Assembly (NCBI GenBank): GCA_015486915.1
Contig: WFQS01000236.1
Location: forward strand, 1-6,569
Source: Desulfobacteraceae bacterium
Lineage (GTDB): Bacteria; Desulfobacterota; Desulfobacteria; Desulfobacterales; Desulfobacteraceae
DNA: 6,569 nucleotides
Direction: 5' to 3'
In this document: piece after piece, positions 4,794 through 6,569 of the stretch
Position numbering within the stretch: the first letter of the stretch is position 1
How the letters are laid out: each line of letters starts with the position of its first letter
Program-made: the position numbers and the translations under genes
The notes under the pieces: generated by a model
The model's input: only the letters and a program-made list of their open reading frames with translations
The model's database searches: none
Told to the model about the DNA's origin: nothing

Positions 4794-5870
4794 TCAGGCT
4801 GTATGATTTATTTCACTGAGCACTTTGGTGAGTAAAGGAATAATCTCAAAGAGATCCATGACAATATAATAATCGCAAAGGGCAATGATAGATGCATCTA
4901 AATCAATATTGACGGCAATAATCATATTGGACGTTTTCATGCCTGCAAAATGCTGAATCGATCCTGCAATCCCGCAGGCTATGTAAACTTTTGGGCTTAC
5001 CTTTTCTCCTGTCTGGCCCACCTGCATTGAATAGGGCACCCATCCTGAGTCAACTGCAACTCTGGATGCTCCCACGGCTGCACCGAGCTGTTTTGCACAA
5101 TCTGACAGGATTTTAAAATTTTCCCTGTTTTTCATACCGCGGCCGCCGGATATGACAATATCAGCATCCATGAGGCTAACACTTGAGAATTCATCTGCGG
5201 TGGAAGTTTCAGGCATAATCGTTTTAATCAGCCTTATATTATCAAACTGTCCTTCGGTTTCCACTGAATCTGCCTTAATTGTAAATGAAATGATTTCAGG
5301 TTTGTTCAATGCAGAAATATCTTTTGTTCCGGGAAGTGCCTCAATATCTTCTGGTACTGAATCCGAGGACATGGAATCTGTGTTACCAGGTACTGCATCA
5401 ATGAAATTTGGTTTTATGCCAAAAAGAAGATCCTTTCCTGTAAGTTTAACAGTGGCAATTGTTTTTCCGGAATACCTGAATGTTTCCGCAGTTTGTTTGT
5501 CAAAATCAATACCAATGCAATCCATCACCAGAGGGGCATCCAACTCAGCTGCAATTCTTGGAAGAAGTTCTTTTCCAATGCCGCTTGTAAGGGCAAGTAA
5601 AATATGGATATCAAATGCATCCATCGCTTCCATGACAGCTTTTGACCATGATACAGGATTCCATCCCATTTCAGGATCAGTTTCATGGCAAATCTCTATA
5701 ATTTTATCAATTCCATAAGCATACAGTGTTTCTTTTATTTTTTCTGCCTTAAAATTTATCACAAAGGCATATAACTCTGTGTTGCTGCCTCTTGCAGCAG
5801 TGATCATGCCGTAATTTGCATTTTTTATTCTGCCGTTGCTGATCTCAATAAATATCCCTGTTTTTTTCAT
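4794..5870 (-). CDS. etfA: Electron transfer flavoprotein alpha subunit, divergent
   Basis: A 358-residue protein that pairs with EtfB to carry electrons from acyl-CoA dehydrogenases. The N-terminal alpha/beta domain spans 1-155, with KTIATVKLTGKDLLFGIKPN at 136-155. The C-terminal FAD domain (about 233-358) shows GGRGMKNRENF (242-252), VGASRVAVDSGWVP (266-279), QVGQTGEKVSPKVYIACG (283-300) and IQHFAGM (305-311). The frame opens 16 codons earlier, but MKKTGIFIE at 5870 matches the family start and has AAGG about 9 bases upstream. Oddities: a low-complexity insert (about 159-190, two PGxxD units) makes it longer than the usual 310-330. GISG reads GIAG, the usual NKDP reads NIDL (321-324), and ADYGIVGD reads CDYYIVMD (332-339). 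It follows etfB after 140 bases and precedes the CCG fragment, in one probable operon. Confidence 0.92.
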   Translation of the reverse strand: MKKTGIFIEISNGRIKNANYGMITAARGSNTELYAFVINFKAEKIKETLYAYGIDKIIEICHETDPEMGWNPVSWSKAVMEAMDAFDIHILLALTSGIGKELLPRIAAELDAPLVMDCIGIDFDKQTAETFRYSGKTIATVKLTGKDLLFGIKPNFIDAVPGNTDSMSSDSVPEDIEALPGTKDISALNKPEIISFTIKADSVETEGQFDNIRLIKTIMPETSTADEFSSVSLMDADIVISGGRGMKNRENFKILSDCAKQLGAAVGASRVAVDSGWVPYSMQVGQTGEKVSPKVYIACGIAGSIQHFAGMKTSNMIIAVNIDLDASIIALCDYYIVMDLFEIIPLLTKVLSEINHTA

Positions 5871-5962
5871 ACCATACCTTAAACATATTTTTTTGTAAAA
5901 AACTCCTGCCAAGTACATTAAATTATAAAAGTTGGTTTCGCGCCTTTAGCCCATTTTTTTTG

Positions 5963-6000
5963 TGAGGCAAATCCGGGCAAATTCAGATCGGCCTCATGGC
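5963..6000 (-). repeat. REP-like palindrome between etfB and etfA, related to copies A and B
   Basis: On the - strand it reads GCCATGAGGCCGATCTGAA, then a variable middle, then TGCCTCA and an A-rich run. Bases 34-69 of the window show the same frame (GCCATGAGGCAGATCCGAA ... TGCCTCA plus A run). Arms GAGGC and GCCTC pair; the loop is diverged. It lacks the second block found in copies A and B. It does not look like a terminator, since no T run follows in the direction of the etf genes, so it may be a dispersed palindrome tolerated in a co-transcribed gap. Confidence 0.6.
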
Positions 6001-6010
6001 AGTTATTGTG

Positions 6011-6569
6011 TTAAATAACCTTTGCCTCTTTGTGGAGAATTTCCACAAGCTTTTTTGCAGCTTCCAATGGAGTTCCTTTTATCTCCACGGGAGTGCGTTT
6101 TTTCACAAAGGGCTTAAGCTCAAGAACCTCAACAGATGCCCCGGTTTCTTCAATTTCGGATTTATTAAAATCTATTTTTTTAATTTGTTTTTTTCTTGCT
6201 TTAACTATTTGGGGAAAGGTTGGATATTCAGGTGTATTCAGTCCTCTGCCTGCACCGAGCACACAGGGAAGTGACAGTTCATAAACATCTCTTATACCGC
6301 CTTCCCTTTCGCTTTCAACGGTCACTTTATTGTTTTTCATGGAAAATTTTACTATATTTGCTGCAACCGGAAAACCAAAAGCTTTTCCAATACGAAACAT
6401 TGTCTGCATGCCAACGTCATCTATGGATTCACGACCCGTAAAAATGATCCCGGGCTCCCCGTCATCTTCAATGGCAGCCTTTAATGCCTTTGCCGTTGTG
6501 ATATAATCGTGTTCTGCTGTTTCTGCTGTTATCAGAATACTGCGGTCTGCGCCCATCTCCATTGCAGAT
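6011..6569 (-). CDS. etfB: Electron transfer flavoprotein beta subunit, partial (5' end outside window)
   Basis: About 186 C-terminal residues are visible out of the usual 250 or so; the start lies beyond the right edge. AMEMGADRSILI, split by the edge, matches the ALAMGADR-ILV segment of EtfB. The nucleotide-binding part follows with GIIFTGRESIDDVGMQT, then the KVTVESEREGGI strand pair, and LNTPEYPTFPQIVKARKKQI near the C-terminus, equal to the family LNxPRYPTxPxIMKAKKK signature with PEYP in place of PRYP. EtfB binds AMP, or a second flavin in bifurcating forms, and docks on EtfA. The stop is TAA at 6011-6013; etfA begins 140 bases further on, an unusually wide gap for this pair, filled by a palindromic repeat. 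Acyl-CoA dehydrogenase genes may lie off the window. Whether this is a bifurcating type cannot be settled from the fragment. Confidence 0.93.
   Translation of the reverse strand, partial: SAMEMGADRSILITAETAEHDYITTAKALKAAIEDDGEPGIIFTGRESIDDVGMQTMFRIGKAFGFPVAANIVKFSMKNNKVTVESEREGGIRDVYELSLPCVLGAGRGLNTPEYPTFPQIVKARKKQIKKIDFNKSEIEETGASVEVLELKPFVKKRTPVEIKGTPLEAAKKLVEILHKEAKVI

Noticed and set aside
5152..5718. 188-codon + strand ORF opposite etfA
   Set aside because: Mirror-frame shadow of a clear etfA coding sequence, with serine-rich composition typical of antisense frames.
5871..5918. Sixteen-codon N-terminal extension of etfA starting at 5918
   Set aside because: No ribosome-binding site before 5918, the added residues do not resemble EtfA, and the ATG at 5870 has AAGG upstream and begins at the family start.
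5922..5927. TATAAT on the - strand upstream of etfA as an internal promoter
   Set aside because: A perfect -10 hexamer, but no credible -35 box 16-18 bases upstream in AT-rich DNA; too weak to list.

Overview
This is an AT-rich bacterial window that looks like a sulfate-reducing or related anaerobic member of the Desulfobacterota. That guess rests on electron-transfer flavoprotein genes next to a remnant of a CCG-domain (HdrD-like) Fe-S oxidoreductase, a corrinoid methyltransferase (MttB-family) remnant, and a riboswitch-controlled corrinoid salvage gene. It is an inference from gene content; no rRNA or other taxonomic marker is present.

Left half, + strand (about 157-3157): a corrinoid-salvage transcription unit. 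A promoter (157-185) leads almost directly into a cobalamin riboswitch (194-382). A 332-nt leader follows, holding a 17-codon ORF that resembles the start of an ABC-transporter ATPase and a strong intrinsic terminator (605-641). Then come a 99-residue protein made of three exact-length 24-residue repeats (715-1014) and a 681-residue exported fusion of a BtuF-like corrinoid-binding domain with a CbiZ amidohydrolase domain (1042-3087). No BtuC permease or intact BtuD ATPase is present, so the unit looks like a B12-regulated operon that has lost its transporter core but kept a capture-plus-remodelling protein.

Middle (3088-3441): a junction zone with a weak candidate terminator, the C-terminal stub of an MttB-family methyltransferase on the - strand (3162-3316), and a repeat (3317-3400). 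The stub ends where the repeat starts, and a second copy of this repeat lies at 44-142, so the corrinoid unit is flanked by direct repeats. The hairpin inside the repeat also fits as terminator of the - strand genes to its right.

Right half, - strand (6569 down to 3442): etfB (its start is off the window), etfA, a truncated CCG-domain fragment, a YbaK-family tRNA deacylase and a universal stress protein. The Etf pair would carry electrons from acyl-CoA dehydrogenases. Its expected Fe-S oxidoreductase partner survives here only as a C-terminal CCG module, joined in frame to the YbaK gene. A third, related palindromic element sits between etfB and etfA.
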